Program-made: the position numbers and the translations under genes
Assembly: GCA_019722365.1 (NCBI GenBank)
Contig: JADFUC010000852.1
Span: 1,984,001-2,048,000 of the forward strand
Origin: Lithospermum erythrorhizon
Lineage: Eukaryota > Streptophyta > Magnoliopsida > Boraginales > Boraginaceae
DNA: 64,000 nucleotides
Direction of reading: 5' to 3'
Part shown: piece by piece, positions 1 through 12,244 of the stretch
How the letters are laid out: the number at the start of each line of letters is the position of its first letter
Numbering within the stretch: position 1 is the stretch's first letter
The notes under the pieces: model-generated
The model's input: only the letters and a program-made list of their open reading frames with translations
Database searches by the model: none
What the model was told of the DNA's origin: nothing

Positions 1-843
1 GCTCAGATTGAAATTGAACTTATTAAATCAGCATTGTGGGTCCACCGTGCTAGATTGTAAGTTATTAAATCAGCATTCCAGTTCTTAGTAGGCCTTTGTC
101 CATGTTAGAGTATATAGGCATGAGTTTCATTAGAAGGTGATATTGGTTCTTGAAATATATAATAATTAGGGGATAGTACTGAGCTACAGAGCATAGACTG
201 GGATAGCCTAGGCCTTTAAGTGTCCATGATAGAGTTGGCGGTATGTCGTAATTACCACCACGTGTCCTTCAGTGATTGGGGAACAATGGTGTCAGCAGTT
301 AGCTGAAGCCAACTACCACAGAGACATGAAAGGCAGTTCTTGTCAGTGCAGTAGTGGTGATGGTAGTTCTTGGTTGGTGCTACAGGATGGTGCTTATTGG
401 TGATTAACACTTGGCAATTGTAAAATGGAAGTCTTCAATTCAGATTTGGTATTAATATCATGACAAGGACGAATGAAGTTCTGGTGGTGAGTAAATGTTA
501 AAGACGGGTGAAACCTGGTATATTCACTAAAACCTCGTTTTTTCAAGGTTCCAGTCTAACTTCTACATCTGCTTTTAGGGACTCGAATATCTTGCAATCT
601 GGGAGCTGGTCAATTGTCACCTCATGGATTCCCTTTTACCACTTAGCTTGTAATAAATTAAATGCGAGAAATGAGCTGAGATATTCCAAACATATGTCTC
701 AGAGTGACTCAGAAAAGGGTGAGCACCACATAAAATACTACACAAATAAAAAGAGAGATAAAGATGCCTGCAGTCCAGTATGGCTACAAGACTTAAGCAG
801 ATTGTAACTGCTTAACTAGGCCATAAGAGAAGGAAAAAAATAC
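1..843. other. left-edge stretch, no exon recognised
   Basis: This lies 3' of the last recognised exon of the minus-strand RWD gene and is probably its next intron. I looked for the acidic C-terminal exons expected of RWDD1/Gir2-like proteins on the minus strand and found none, so the gene probably continues beyond the left edge. Reading frames here are short and lack any family signature. Confidence 0.4.
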
Positions 844-3800
844 CTCATCTTTTGTTGCTTGGATTTCTTCAGCATCTCCAGTACCATTATCTTGCGCAAA
901 TCTTTCAGATAGCCATTCCTTGGCAGAAGTAACTAATGTATAGACCATGGCCATGCCAAGATTCTCTGATGCCTGCATATATAAATAGATATAGAAAGAA
1001 CTTAGGCTACTTTATATATGGGGTGGTAAATACAAGAACATACGCAAAAGGCAAAGCTATGCACCATTTTAGAAATAAAAGTTATTAATTCTGAAGGACA
1101 TTTAGCATGGAATGGTTTATATGAGATCAGGAAACAATGAAAAACAAGGATAATGAAGAGGAAGTTCTAACTATTAGTTACCTCCTATTGGCAACTATCA
1201 GGTATACTCTTTTAGAGTCATATGTTCAATATAAAGGGTTTCACAATGCCAAATAACTGCAGTAATGATGCAATGTGTCACCTAGGAATAATTTGAAGGA
1301 TGGTCTCAGAAACCTACCTCCTGTAGAAGCTTTTCTTTCAATGTTGTAAGATCTCCAGTTGAAATTCCTTTCAAACTGAGAAGTCAAAATAAATTGCAAA
1401 ATTTAAACTCCTAAAAATTGGTTCTCTAACTAATCCTAATTGACAGATTCTTATACTAAGGCGTTATATAGGACATCAAGAATTATTGCTGATTGTGGCA
1501 GGAGAGACATTTTGTATTAGCATCCTGGTTAGTAATGCATTAACAAATATGAAAATTGACTTTTTTCAGATGTTACACAAACAAAAGTATAACCGATCAG
1601 TTTGAATGATACTGAATAGGGAAACTGGACCTGGTGTCTTTGATATAATATAAGACTATTCACACCAATAGACAATTCAAAAATTAATTATCTACTGCCA
1701 CATCAGACTATTCTTTTCCCACATCATTAAATATCTCCAACAACTTTTACATTCCACAACAATAAATATTTCATACAATAATTCAATCTTATAACTTCCC
1801 ATCATATCATATTTTATACTCACCATATGTCTTTTAGTTATTTTTTATTATCCAAATAAAATAAAATACACTCTGACTATGAATCTTTTAAAATAAAATA
1901 TTGGTGAAATTTTATTTTAATATTATATCAAATTGATAACTACAAAAGCTAAATAAACATTTTAAGTGTCACTAGTCTCCCTCTCTCTCCTACTTTGCAG
2001 CACGTGTCAGTGAAAACTCCCCAATATTTCAATTACTCCCTCAACATTGTGACTCGGCAATACTTTGTGATTATCTATTGCTGTAGGACAAAACTATCCA
2101 AAAGCTATCCCAATTATCTATTGCTGCTGATGGTCTAAGTGGCTGGCATTTGGGACCAGAAATAAATTATGAAGAACCAACATCGTTGCTATAACATACA
2201 TTAAACATGGAGCCATGACTGGTAGTATGATAACATATGTTGGCATTTATTTCCACAACCCATCTGCGCAAGTATGGATCAACTTTAAGTTCTTCATGAT
2301 CACTCAGTTGCTTTTGGGGATAGATAGATACCATGGTAATGACAGGAATAGTCAAATATGGTTGTCATCATGGTTGGAAAGGGGAACAAACAATATATGA
2401 CCGACCGATCATTACAAAATAAACAGGCACAAAAATCCATATTGTTTCATAAATGGAAGGAAAGATGTCACAATAAATTTTATTTAGAAGAATATTATGT
2501 ACCTTGTCACAGACAAAAGCGGGGGTTCATCTGGATATTTTTCGGTGTGGGCGAAAATTAGACCCAAGCAAACTGCAGGACAAAAGTGGAAATAGCAGCT
2601 GGTAAGTAAACAAATCTATATCATGTATGAAAATTAAATTAACTCCGTGAATGAAAAGAATACCTGAAGAAGCTGTTGAATCATCTGGCTCATCATCCTG
2701 TCAACATAAAAGTCAATACATATATGTCATAAAGCTTATTTAACTAATGTAATAACCTGCAGTAAAGCTAATCTGCAACATGTTTGCCTGATCTTGCTAT
2801 ATCTTGTTGCAAGAAGATATGATAATCATATATCTTTGGAAAATGTTAAAGAGGACCAAGTTTTTGTCAGTACATACCTGAGGATATATAGTAATTTGGT
2901 AGCATCGGTTTGAGGTGCTCAGCCCACTTTCACCAGAGTGAATTTCTAAATACCATGAATAACAAGACATAATCAAGTGAGCCAAAAGAGCAAAAATAGA
3001 ATTGCTACCGGATTGTAGATGTTACATACCCTTAAAGTCATCCATAAGAATAGCGTCTAGAGCTTCAATTTCCATCTCTTGCTCTTGCACATAGTCTTCA
3101 TTGCATTGAATTAAGATGCAAAATAGAGAATTTTGGTCAACAATAATTATAGATAATCTTCATAGAAAGATGACCGAACAAAGAGCAAGCCACTAAATTA
3201 ATTTGGAGAAAGCCGATAACTTGATGCCATAAGGATACATATTTACCATTAAAAGATAACTTGATATGGAGAACACCAGTAACTTGTTCCTAAAACTAGA
3301 ACAAGTGAACCTCATGGAGATATAAATTCCGTGGAAATTCTAAATTGAATTGCAAAAATGTGATTCTATCTGAAACTCAAGAATCTAGACTTGGTGTGGA
3401 TATCTCGCAAAGAACTCTAAAGTTTGTTCTGAACAAAACTGAAATATTATTTTTCTGTTTAGTGAAAATATGGAGAAGCCTCAGCAAAACCTAAAACCAC
3501 TAAAGTAATACTCCATCCAACTCAAAAGGATAGCCAAGTTTTGACTTTCGCTGGTTTGGACTTTAATTCTCACCTCTAATGTTTTTATTCATGACATGCT
3601 ATTTTATGAAAAACATCGAATGATAATATTTCTAATGTACATGGTAAGTTCGAAAGTTCAACTTTGATCAAAGTTTTGTGTTTTAATTAAAGCCTTAAAT
3701 TTTTTACTTTCTACCACCAACAATCAGACATGCATTTTTTAGGAAGGAGGAGAGTACTTATTGGTAAAGGAACTACACAAACACTGGAAAAACTGAAACT

Positions 3801-4205
3801 AAAAATCTAAATGAACACAATCTAAGACCATACAAAGACCATGATTGCAATCGAAGAAATTCAAATGACCTCAAAACTGACATCAACTTTCTACTACCAA
3901 CTTCTAACCAAAAGCATCATTGTCAACAAAACCCCATTAAAAGCCAAAAACTTTTAAACTTCAATAGAGAATAAAGATACATCAAACATAAAACAAATCA
4001 CTTAATCTTTGAGATTATAACTAATCATTATCAGCCACAATTCCACGAAACACCATACGCCAAGTTAAAAACTTTTCAAGCAAACAAAATTCTATTACAC
4101 AAGCTACAAGCTATACTGAAACAATGCACCTTATTGAACAACTTGGACTAAAGAAATTTCAATTATTTATATGACTATACAATATTTAGACAAGTTACCC
4201 GTCAT
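844..4205 (-). CDS. RWD-domain protein, RWDD1/Gir2-like (5' part)
   Basis: Seven exons join in frame with GT-AG borders: 4205-4199, 3095-3030, 2945-2878, 2697-2664, 2572-2503, 1375-1318 and 972-844, giving 432 nt or 144 codons. The first coding exon is only 7 nt (ATGACGG); its last G completes an Asp codon with exon 2, giving MTDYVQEQEMEIEALDAIL. The protein then reads LMDDFKEIHSGESG, an acidic DDEPDDST stretch, LIFAHTEKYPDEPPLL and ENLGMAMVYTLVTSAKEWL. The YP-x-x-x-P type turn after a hydrophobic strand and the final helix are typical of the RWD domain (family knowledge). Relatives (yeast Gir2, animal RWDD1/DFRP2) bind DRG GTPases and Gcn1 and act in cytosolic translation control; that role here is inferred. 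The C-terminal acidic/DFRP part is not in the window. Intron 1 (about 1.1 kb) carries a MITE-like element. Confidence 0.85.
3511..3754. repeat. Stowaway-like MITE remnant in intron 1 of the RWD gene
   Basis: The stretch begins TA|CTCCATCCAACTC and ends with a purine-rich GGAAGGAGGAGAG followed by TA, so the ends are roughly inverted and flanked by TA, as in Stowaway/Tc1-mariner MITEs. The inverted repeats are short and imperfect, so this is a tentative call. Confidence 0.35.
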
Positions 4206-4862
4206 GGTCGATGCCTATTCGCTTTAGCTTCAATCCTTTTCAACACTACCTTCCTAACAGAGTTGGAAGATCCTAATGAGCTCAATCCTCGGTGATCAAT
4301 CACATCAATGAAATCTGGATTGATTTTCCATACTCGGTTAGTTTAGACTTTAGAGATCAAATATAATTTCTGAAACAATATATCAGTTCTCCTGAACATT
4401 GGTTAAGCATCAACACAAATCGAAAGCAGCTTAATGCTACGAAGTTTGCTAATTCATACTCCTAAACTTCAAAAACAATTGACCAGTATTAAAAGATACT
4501 TGAATTATATACATGTTTTTAAGTTGTCAACTCAAATGTTTTGCACATACTGTATACTTAATATTTAGTGAAAAATATACTAAAGTATCAAAAGATAGTA
4601 TTTTTAACATACTTTACAACTAACCTCATAATTTAGATTATCAAAGTTATGTGTGTCAATTAATGCGACAAAGTTCGCTAATTTTTACAATAAAAAACAA
4701 TATACACAATCTTTAAGCTAAATTACCACACTTTTATGAAATTGCAGTTCAGTGAAATAATTTGAATACCCAAAAGTATAAATGCACCAACATTTCTTTA
4801 AATTAAGTTACAAAAATTATTGCATTAAAATGAATAATATATAATAAAAACATTTGGGGTAC

Positions 4863-5000
4863 CTTGAAAATGGAATAATTTTGTTTAAGCTTAAAGATCC
4901 TCTGCTTCAGTAGATTAAAAATGGGTTATTGTAGAAATTTTGAGATAATGGAAAGGGTTTTGCTTTCTTGATTTGCAGATCATATTGCACCTGCCCTCTC
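4863..5000 (-). other. possible 5' UTR exon of the RWD gene
   Basis: On the minus strand a C/T- and A-rich leader-like stretch ends in CAAG|GTACC, a plausible splice donor, about 650 nt upstream of the ATG at 4205. It would make a non-coding first exon ahead of the 7-nt coding exon. The 5' boundary is a guess and there is no transcript evidence. Confidence 0.3.
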
Positions 5001-6120
5001 AAAATTAATCCAGACTAAATATTATTAAACCCCAAATCTAAATACACTAGGAAAGACTAAAAGAGGAATCTACGATTTGTTTGATCTAGTCTTTGTTATC
5101 GATCAGGATATAAACGAAAAATTGAAATAAATAACATCTGTGGAAACTTTATCGTCCAATCGATCTAATATTCTTAGGCATGGATCGGATCGGATGAAAT
5201 ACCTTACGATCGATCTCGTTTATAAAAAAAATCGATGTTCTATATGAATTTTGGATGTTTATTCTGATTTTGAATATTTGAACGCCCTATATCCCAAATA
5301 TACTTCTATTGCTCAGTGCCGGTTTTAGATTTAATAAATTGTCGACTAAAAACTAATATATGTAGCTTCTTTCGGTGAGTATCGTCCAGGAATAAAGTGA
5401 AGATAGGTTACAGGTGGTTTCCTATTTACTGAACCCTTGGTGACTCTAGTTTAATTTTTGAGGTATATTGTGTTTATTTCAGTTTTATCGGATGTTACGA
5501 AGGTACAGTTTGATATATACCCCAATTCTGTTTATCTTATAAAAAAGGAAAAAAATAACAAAAAATTAATATTAGTTGAAATTATTCTATTATTAGCTTT
5601 GAGACATAACAATACAAAAATATATAGTGTGTATTACTTAATTTTGTTAACCTTTGATATAATATGAAGTTAAATAAATGAATTATAACTTTAAAAGTAA
5701 CTTGATGTTTTGTTAAAAAATATTCCAATTAAATTAAAATGAAGGAGATATTTTAAATATATATATATACATATACTCTATTTTGCTTAATTTTGTCCAT
5801 CTAAATTAATTACTTCGATAAGATTACATGAAATGTGTAGTGAATAAACTATCTACTTGATCAAATTTTTCACTTGACTCAGTTAACTATGGTAATGATA
5901 AACCAAAAATAATAATTCAACAATTATTTCAAACTCTAAAGTGTTAGATATTGTTAATCTAATATTTTATAATTGGGTATATTTCTTTTGATATCTTTCT
6001 TAAATTGATGGTTATTTTGCGGATGCAATTTGTTCCTCATGGTGGATATATCTTTATGGATGCGATTTGTTATAGAGTGGATATACTCCATGTGAAGATA
6101 TATATTATCAAGTACATTTG
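5001..6120. other. AT-rich intergenic DNA, nothing recognised
   Basis: No gene-like frame, no RNA gene and no clear repeat was seen between the divergent RWD and caleosin genes in this part. The small open frames have AT-driven composition without protein family features. Confidence 0.4.
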
Positions 6121-6490
6121 AGACTTGAAGTAGAGTGCTGAGCCGAGCCTAAGTGGAGGCCAGGCTGAAACTCGTTTGACTCACCGGCCGAGCTCAGCTA
6201 GCTCACTTGATGCAAATTTCAAATTTTAAAGAGATATCGTGCACAAAAAAGAATAGAGATGAACATTAATTGTCAATAAATGAAATTAAACTTACAAATT
6301 ATAACAAAAAAAGTCATCATAACCACGTCTTGGTCCTTATTGATAGCTTCAATTATAAAAAAATTAAGAGTATTAGTTTTATAGTTTATTTAAATATACA
6401 ATAATAATCATATAACGAGCTACCCAGGCAGGTCAGCTCGGCTTCGACTCCATATAGACCGAGCCGACACCTTTCGGTTAAGCTAGAAAC
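6121..6490. repeat. element bounded by GAGCCGAGC-type GC-rich blocks
   Basis: Two GC-rich blocks built on GAGCCGAGC / GCTCGGC words (about 6135-6210 and 6415-6490) flank an AT-rich core and read roughly as inverted copies of each other. The same word family recurs in intron 2 of the caleosin gene (about 7885-8010). I take this as a small non-autonomous transposable element or its remnant; the class is not clear. Confidence 0.35.
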
Positions 6491-6890
6491 GGCTACTTGG
6501 AAGTAGTTGTATTGTTTTGGGAAATACTATAATTTTTTGGGAAATCTTTATGTTGATTGATGTAAATTAAGCATTCAATTGTATCTTTGTAGCAATTCTA
6601 CAGTTTATGAATGAATATTAATCTGGTTTCAATTAAAAAAAATCATTTCAAATTCTAGAATTAATAATTTAATTTATTTCTGATTTTTACATGGATGCCC
6701 ATTGACTTTTCCAACAACACCATTTAACACCTTGAATACCACATTTGAGGAACGTTAGCCAATTGTAGGAATGCAAAGTCTTCCTAATGTTGGCACGTTG
6801 CATGTTCGCCACGGACTTATAGGAAACTAACTCTCTTTTTTGCTTCAATTATTTCTAATATAACTTCCACATTAACCAATCAAAGTCCTC

Positions 6891-6900
6891 TTTAAATACT
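6891..6900 (+). promoter_or_regulatory. TATA-like box of the caleosin gene
   Basis: TTTAAATACT lies 58-67 nt upstream of the caleosin ATG, the usual spacing for a plant core promoter with a short leader. It is a sequence match only. Confidence 0.4.
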
Positions 6901-6957
6901 TTGTTTAAAGCAGAAACGTACTAACCAATTGAGAAGAAGAAATAAGAAGAATACAAA

Positions 6958-9099
6958 ATGGTTGAAACAGTTTCGGAAAAAAATGTTGCAATAGTAACTG
7001 AGACCCCTCTTGCTCCAGTTACTACTCAGCGGAAAGTCCGTACCGATTTGGAGCCCTCCATTCCTAAGCCATGTGACCACTCTAATTGTCTTTTTTTGTT
7101 ACTTCTATTTTTGGCCAAATTTATTTGTATATGGATTTTGGAATACATCATTTTGATAATTCTATTGTTAAATATCAAGAATTATCGGAATTGATACGAG
7201 GATTGTTTCATAACCTTGTTAATTCACTCGAAAGATCCTAATTTATCAATGTGAGACTGACTTGTAACTCCTCAATATTAGAGGGAACGAAAAACAAATT
7301 TTGCTTTAGTCAGATTCATCACCTGATGCAGATCCGTATAAAAACCTAACGTTCTAGTTTTTTTATGGTTGAACTTTAGATGAACTTTTACGATATGTCA
7401 ATGGAAATATTCACATTTTGCTTTAGTATATTTTGATGTAAAACTATTGGTTCAAAATCAAAATGACGTGCAAAATTAATAAGTTTATCTAAAACATCGA
7501 AAGTGACTATATCTTTTACTCCTTCCATCCGAAAAGATTGTCGCATTTTGATTTTGATTAGTTGAGTTTTCGAATTTTAAACTTAAATAATTTTTTATGT
7601 ACTATTTATTGTATTATTGTGTATGGATCCATGCAATGCATGATATACATTATTTATGGCTGATTAATTTTTTTTCCTAACCTTTTCCAACTCAATTTGT
7701 CGATTCAGATGTGCCTAGAGCATTGATCGCTCCTGATACGGATCATAAAGAAGGAACATCTGGACATAAGCATGAGAATTTGAGTGTCCTTCAGCAGCAT
7801 GTGGCTTTCTTTGATCTGGATGGCGATGGCACTATCTATCCCTCTGAAACATTTGGTGGTATAACTTTCGTTCTATACATACATCTACGGTTGTATTCGA
7901 GCCGAGCTGAGCTCGAGCTGAGGAATGTTTTGCTCGACTCGATTATCACTAAACGAGCCATGCCTCAGACTCGGCGAGCTTTCATTGAGTCGAGTCATTT
8001 ATCTGAGAATAAAATAAGAAACTAATAAAATGTATAGTTATTTCTCGAAGACAGGTTTTTTTTTTTGTCACGGATGAGACATGTAACAAAAGGTTGGATT
8101 ATTTGTTACATATATCGATCTTTGCATAAGCTTCTCACTTATTTTCTTTTTTGTTCAGGTCTTCGTAAAGTTGGGTTCAATGTGATTGCTGCTTTTATAG
8201 TGGCTGGTCTTATCCACATGGTGATGAGTTACTCAACTCTACCTGTAAGTTTGTGAGCATTATACTATGAACTATGCTAGTGCCATGCATGTACTCCAAG
8301 TAGTTTCTTAATATGAATAACATTTGTCGTATCCAATGTTTCCTAATAAAAGTTATCGGGTTGGTGCTTTTCTCTGGCGCTTATCCAAACACCCTTGTGG
8401 GATAACGTCTTATACCTCATGATAACATGATCTATTGAAAATACAATGTCAGTGTTGGTTGGATGAATTAAGTTCTAATCCTCACAATTCTGCTAAGTTT
8501 TGAACTTAAAGTTGAAAGTCTCCCTTTCTTAATATGTTAATGTTTATTGTCCAGGGATGGATTCCCAACATTTACTTCCCAATTTACATTCGAAACATTC
8601 ACAAGTGCAAGCACGGCAGTGATTCCGCGACTTATGACACTGAAGGGAGGTAATTAACAATTTAAATGGTGTTATTAATTAATTCACCAGTCGACAAACT
8701 CTTATAGTTGATATCTGGGGTTTTAGGTATTTGCCTATGAATTTTGAGAACATCTTCAGCAAGTATGCCCGGACCAAGCCCGATAAGCTTAGTTTTCGAG
8801 AACTGTGGGCGATGACACAGGGCAATCAAGTGGCGTTCGATTTCTTTGGCTGGTTCGTATCGAAAACTCAGATGACATAGAGCTCTAACTGCCACTTTCC
8901 TCTGCAGTTTCATTTTACAATGTTTCAATTGCTTACTTGCAGGATAGCTTGCAAATTGGAGTGGTTTGGTCTGTATATTCTAGCAAAGGATGAAGAAGGT
9001 TTCCTGTCGAAAGAAGCAATTAGGCGATGTTTTGATGGTAGTTTGTTCGAGTATTGTGCCAAGATACACACAGGATCAACAGAGAAAAAGAAGAAATAA
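6958..9099 (+). CDS. caleosin / peroxygenase, complete
   Basis: Six exons: 6958-7072, 7709-7858, 8159-8244, 8555-8649, 8727-8852 and 8943-9099; all borders are GT-AG and phases agree, 729 nt, 242 codons. The N-terminal 40 or so residues are polar, then [12 protein letters not shown] and a single EF-hand loop [12 protein letters not shown] with acidic residues at loop positions 1, 3, 5 and 12. A hydrophobic segment ([19 protein letters not shown]) leads to the proline-rich knot [12 protein letters not shown], which anchors caleosins in the lipid-droplet or ER monolayer. The C-terminal half has [15 protein letters not shown], the conserved [11 protein letters not shown] and a lysine-rich tail. 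Histidines in QQHVAFF and IHKCKHG match conserved caleosin histidines thought to bind the peroxygenase haem. Family role: Ca2+-regulated, haem-dependent oxidation of unsaturated fatty acids using hydroperoxides, in oil-body biology, stress and oxylipin metabolism. AATAAA at 9136-9141 could be the polyA signal. No defect seen. Confidence 0.93.
7517..7640. repeat. MITE fragment in caleosin intron 1
   Basis: ACTCCTTCCATCCGAAAAG followed by ATTGTC matches the left end of the MITE-A family found in each unit of the downstream array (ACTCCTTCCGTTCCTAAAAG, then ATTGTC). No matching right end was found, so this is a truncated or older copy. Confidence 0.35.
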
Positions 9100-9996
9100 C
9101 TAAATTATAGCAATGCGGTCGTTATTGTTTTGTTAAATAAAGTTATTGTAATAGTTCAAACTTGAAAGGATGCTTTTGTTATACATATACAATTGTATGC
9201 ATTATTGGAGAACATGTTTTTCATTGAGAATAAGTGCCTAAGTGGTGATAGATTGTGTTGTTACGGTTAAATTGACTATTTTTTTGTATTTGGCAAAACT
9301 GGATAGACTGTTCCAAAATGTTTGTTGACTTGACGGTCTTCATGATAATCATGAATTATGATAGATAACAAATTGTGAACTAAGCTGGTAACTATAACCA
9401 ATGCACTCCACCGTGTTGTATTATATCTTTACTTCCACGTTTTTTAGTTGTCGTCCCAATTATTTAAATATCGATTAAGTGAATAACATTTTAAATATAT
9501 ATCCCTAATTAATGAATCAAACAATAATTAAATAGACTATAATGATATTAGATGCTTTATTACAAAAGCTCATAAATCAAAGAAAGCTTGATTGGCCCGT
9601 TTGACTTTTTGAAGTGAATTTGTCCATCAATTATTTATTATTCATTATTTTAAAAATATAAAATTTATATAATTAGTTCGTTTTTAAAAATCTTTATAAT
9701 ATTAATTTTTTAATAATATAATTAAAAAGTAATTGAAGATTAAGGAATTCACCGATATGTAGAGAATATCGATTGTTTTTAGTTGGAGAATCTCTCTGTA
9801 CTCTTATATATATATTAAATAGTAGCAAAAGTAAAAGCTAATTAAATATTGCATTGAAATTTTAAAATGATAAATATTTTAAAATAATTTTTTTATTAGG
9901 ATGATAATTAAAAAAATCGAAAACAATATATTTTAATAAAATACATTCCATTTTCATATTCTATGAAGAGTGACTACTTATACGACTAAACAAGTG

Positions 9997-10390
9997 CTAC
10001 TCATCCCAATCATACCTGAATACAACATCGTTGCGAGATATAAAAGAATACCAGTTGTGGCTATACCCAGAAACATTGATAATTATTATCTTCGCAATAC
10101 CCGGAAATGTCTTAATTAAATACACTCAGAGATATCTTTTTGTCTGCCCAAAAAAAGTAACAGTAGAATTCGGTTGTACGAAAAATATTTTCGAAATTTC
10201 CAACTATAAGACTCAGTATACTTGAGTATTTTATCTCCGAGATCATTATGCAATGAAACTTCAGGGGAGTAGTAGATCGAAGATCATTCAACATGGTAAT
10301 ATTGTATTCTCTTCGCTTAAATGAAAGAGCATTTGCTTGCTGAAAACCAATGCAATAATAAACTAAAGAAATTATGTAACATAGTCTCAC
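9997..10390 (-). pseudogene. SPH copy 0, diverged founder-like copy
   Basis: Recognisable S1/SPH protein: hydrophobic start, then FKRREYNITMLNDLRSTTPL, KFHC, SYSWKF, TTEFYCYFFWADKK, SLSVFN and a C-terminal EDNNYQCFW. The S1 family (Pfam Self-incomp_S1) are small secreted proteins, about 120-150 residues with four conserved cysteines; Papaver PrsS is the known pollen-rejection ligand, and most others have no assigned role. This copy differs from the other nine by many substitutions, so it is an older paralogue. It lacks the usual ATG GCT ACT ACT start: homology stops at the VRLCYI codons, where different sequence begins. A stop follows SVFN and at least two frame changes are needed to read through. 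Confidence 0.75.
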
Positions 10391-10423
10391 AAAGCTGAAC
10401 TTCAGTATATAAAACAGTACTTG

Positions 10424-11127
10424 TGTTAGGGGTGAAAATGACTATTTTATTTGTAAGTGTGTCAGTTACGAAAACTATGTTCGGTAGAAATAGTCGTTTC
10501 AATTTCATATTGTTAAGTTTAAGTTCATATATCGTTCGATTGTATGATATATTAAATGATAGGATACTCGATGTGACAAGGTTATGATGATTTAGAGTCA
10601 TTCATGTCGATACGTTATCAAATAATGTTCGGTTAACATTTATTAATGTATGACTTTTGTCGATCGTATAAGAATTAAGCCTTGCGTCTGTGAAATCAAG
10701 TCGTAATTGATTATAGCTTAAGGTTAAAATAAAGCGTATGAAAATGATGGGGCCAAATTCCGATTTGAGAAATCTCGCTTGTAAGGCGGCCTTAGGTCAC
10801 AGGGGTCTAGAATGTTCTATTATGAGAATGTAAAAGGCTTAGGTTTTCACCACGTCACTTTGAAAGCCTAAAAAGTAGGATATTGATATACATATAAAGG
10901 TCGCGCTTTGGGATAGCTTGATCACTGAACTACCGTTTGAGAAATACTAAAGAATAAAGCTTCTCCCCTTTTTCATTTTAGTCGAGTAGTAGGTTGTGCT
11001 GGAGTACGTGATAAGCTACTGAATTGGCGAAGCACGTCCAAATCCGTGCCAGCGCCACAATACTGACTTTAAGCAAGTCCGGCGACATATATTTGGTAAT
11101 TAATTCGGTTTTTTAGCATTAATTACA
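10424..11127 (+). repeat. possible solo LTR between SPH copy 0 and the first gene fragment
   Basis: Starts TGTTAGGGGTGAAAATGAC, contains a TATAAAGG-like box near 10892, an AATAAA near 10950 and ends AATTACA, so it has TG...CA ends and promoter-like order. No coding domain lies next to it and no target-site duplication was found. It interrupts the upstream side of SPH copy 0 and is absent from the other units. Confidence 0.35.
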
Positions 11128-11657
11128 GCTTTGTAAAAATGATTTGGGAGCTAAAATTCAAAAATTCTGGGATTCAACTTGAATATCAGCAATATCATTA
11201 TTGAACCGTCCAATTGGAATTTCTCAAAACATTTCGATTTTGAATTAAATCCAAAACAATCAATTAAACGAACTTTTGAATACTTAAAAATTCAAAATTC
11301 TGGAAAGATTTGAGATGAACCCCAGTGCATTGGCTTATCTGATTTAATTTAGAAATTTTTAGAAATATCTAACCCTCTCTACGTAAAATGGCTTGATTCT
11401 ACCTAAAATTAAAATGCAAGTGTCAAGTTTAATCACTTTCATTTCATGAAACAATTAAACAAATAACAAATCATCAAAATCAGCCTGGCAAAATGATTAT
11501 TTCAACCATATGATATACATACAAAATGGGTTGATTTTTCATATTATATATTCATCAATTGAATATACAAATCATGAATCAATCTAATTAATTAACAACT
11601 AAGTCAACACACAAATCGAATTAGATAAAAACATCATACTTGAGTAGGCTATGAGGG
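11128..11657. other. AT-rich stretch, nothing recognised
   Basis: Lies between two LTR-like pieces in the diverged first unit. It has no equivalent in the other nine units and no protein-coding signature. Confidence 0.4.
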
Positions 11658-12060
11658 CACTGTTAGAATCTATTATGAATTTTACTCCTGATAGAACACT
11701 AAATTCATACATCCGGATCCTGAAATAATGTATATTAATCTAAAACACATAAGTACATGCTGAATTAAAGAGTTCTTACGTGTGCGTGAGCTGAGAAATG
11801 AAATAAACTCGCCGAAGCAACAATTGCGTGAATGCCCCTTGAAAAACTCTCCATTCTTTACACAACTGATGTCACACAGATTGTACACATCGGGAGGGAG
11901 GCCGAATCCGAAAAACGAAGCTGTACAGAGTTGAGAACAAATGTAAGAGAAATTCTCTTCCAAAACACTATCGAGCGTCTTTTCAAGAGGAGGCAAAGGT
12001 TGATTTCATAAAATATAAGATATGAGTGCCAGATTTCCACCATTTCAGTCGGATTTTGTA
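11658..12060 (-). repeat. LTR-like repeat, copy 1 (second copy near 51.93-52.34 kb)
   Basis: Shares long stretches with 51930-52340, for example TAATGTATATTAATCTAAAA and AAGAGTTCTTAC, plus TTTTCAAGAGGAGG. On the minus strand it ends ...AGATTCTAACA, an LTR-like CA terminus. It is therefore a dispersed LTR piece inserted in the first unit, not part of the tandem unit. Confidence 0.5.
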
Positions 12061-12244
12061 CTCCACGGAACTTTCATAACCGATTAAAAGTTGATCGTTA
12101 AGTGGATTGGATTTCTTTTTCTTGTCATCTATGTCAATTAAAACATGACATCTTTGGTTTGCTATTGTATATCACTTATTAATTAATGGAGTGACTTTGG
12201 ACAAAAGATAGAAGGATAAAAAAAGCTTTGACACACACAGCTAT

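Noticed and set aside
508..807. 99-codon plus-strand open frame
   Set aside because: Begins with a non-ATG codon, has no family signature, and lies in what looks like intron or intergenic DNA of the minus-strand RWD gene.
1640..2140. possible MITE in RWD intron 5 with CAATAGA(C/T)AATT near both ends
   Set aside because: Inverted match is only about 12 bp and not at clear termini; no target-site duplication seen.
5458..5667. 69-codon AT-rich open frame
   Set aside because: Composition-driven (Ile, Leu, Lys, Asn, Tyr); no domain, start context or neighbours to support it.
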